Below are positions 63,785-64,000 of a stretch of 64,000 nt of DNA, one piece after another. The notes beneath the pieces were generated by a model that was given only the letters and a program-made list of their open reading frames with translations, was not told the DNA's origin and made no database searches. Numbering within the stretch: position 1 is the first letter of the stretch; each line of letters begins with the position of its first letter. Origin of the DNA: Tricholoma matsutake (Eukaryota > Basidiomycota > Agaricomycetes > Agaricales > Tricholomataceae); assembly GCA_026075535.2 (NCBI GenBank), contig AP026546.1, positions 10,932,242 to 10,996,241 of the forward strand, read 5' to 3'. The position numbers and the translations under genes are program-made.

Positions 63785-64000
63785 GACAGCAACTCCTCGA
63801 TCTGGGCGACCGCAGCCTTCGTGATCAGGATCTTCTTGAAGTAGATCAGCGACAGCGGGTCGGCGTAACGCGGCTCGACAACTGCCACATGGGCGAGGTT
63901 GCGCGACGCGAGGTACAGGTTTTCGTCAACCGTGTCGGTAATCACCAGCACGGAGTCGAGACCCATCGCCTTGAATTTTTCGGCCAGCAGCTTCGTCTTC
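63781..64000 (-). CDS. rplD: 50S ribosomal protein L4 (RplD), partial, start beyond window
   Basis: The C-terminal 73 or so residues are present: [40 protein letters not shown] and [21 protein letters not shown]4 is a 50S assembly protein and tunnel component. The gene continues past position 64000, so the bacterial segment extends further right. It overlaps rplW by 4 bp. Confidence 0.95.
   Translation of the reverse strand, partial: KTKLLAEKFKAMGLDSVLVITDTVDENLYLASRNLAHVAVVEPRYADPLSLIYFKKILITKAAVAQIEELLS

Noticed and set aside
61352..64000. Horizontal transfer of a ribosomal-protein operon into the fungus
   Set aside because: Intact bacterial gene order and ribosome-binding sites, no introns, no decay, and a position beyond the telomere all fit a chimera or contamination better. 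Kept only as the less likely alternative in the findings.

Overview
Two kinds of DNA are joined in this window. Positions 1 to about 61,349 look like the end of a chromosome from a mushroom-forming basidiomycete (Agaricomycetes). It is AT-leaning, carries short GT-AG introns of about 54-67 bp, and is packed with decayed LTR retrotransposons, hAT-like non-autonomous elements, and broken copies of protein families I associate with Agaricomycetes (TET/JBP-like dioxygenase, a Tc1/mariner-type DDE transposase, a PIF1-helicase/ubiquitin-hydrolase-like protein). It ends in a telomeric array of TTAGGG and TTTAGGG units (61181-61349). From about 61,352 to 64,000 the sequence is GC-rich and bacterial. 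It is the S10 ribosomal-protein operon on the minus strand (rplD partial, rplW, rplB, rpsS, rplV, rpsC truncated), with proteins that look like Burkholderia/Paraburkholderia. The bacterial DNA lies distal to the telomere, so a chimeric assembly join or bacterial contamination is the first explanation to test.

Layout, left to right. 1-6211: degraded Ty3/gypsy element A (minus), with a 1,195-bp solo LTR inserted between its RT and RNase H. 6709-12463: chromovirus B (minus), with long intact gag and pol frames and a C-terminal chromodomain; one LTR is truncated. 12.6-25.1 kb: relic host-type genes, all or nearly all damaged (TET/JBP-like, acidic ORFs, SAM-like protein, DDE transposase, an Agaricomycete orphan family), one hAT-like element and one foldback element. 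25.2-26.3 kb: hairpin-rich element. 27.2-27.7 kb: relic of a helicase-linked domain. 29971-35652: copia element C with LTRs and target duplication, inserted into a pyrimidine-rich tract and itself carrying a solo LTR. 36137-37557: second hAT-like element. 39.5-44.7 kb: 5'-truncated Ty3/gypsy element D with an extra ORF before its 3' LTR. 46.2-48.2 kb: palindromic, peptide-coding repeats. 48.8-51.4 kb: PIF1/USP-like relic. 52184-54051: third hAT-like element. 56025-60270: copia element E, cut short by a foldback element. 60574-61180: a gene that runs into the telomere.

The most unusual fungal signal is shared by the three hAT-like elements (TAGTG termini, 8-bp target duplications) and by the element at 25.2-26.3 kb. 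All carry a palindromic segment reading roughly GPNN-x5-FGP, followed at once by a 56-67-bp intron, plus repeated copies of a peptide of the form E-[PQR]-L-L-x-G-W. The same peptides recur in elements lying in both orientations. This looks like a spliced mini-gene carried by non-autonomous elements, which I do not recognise from any described family.

All calls come from reading the sequence and the translations; no database search was possible. Family names rest on motif recognition from memory.
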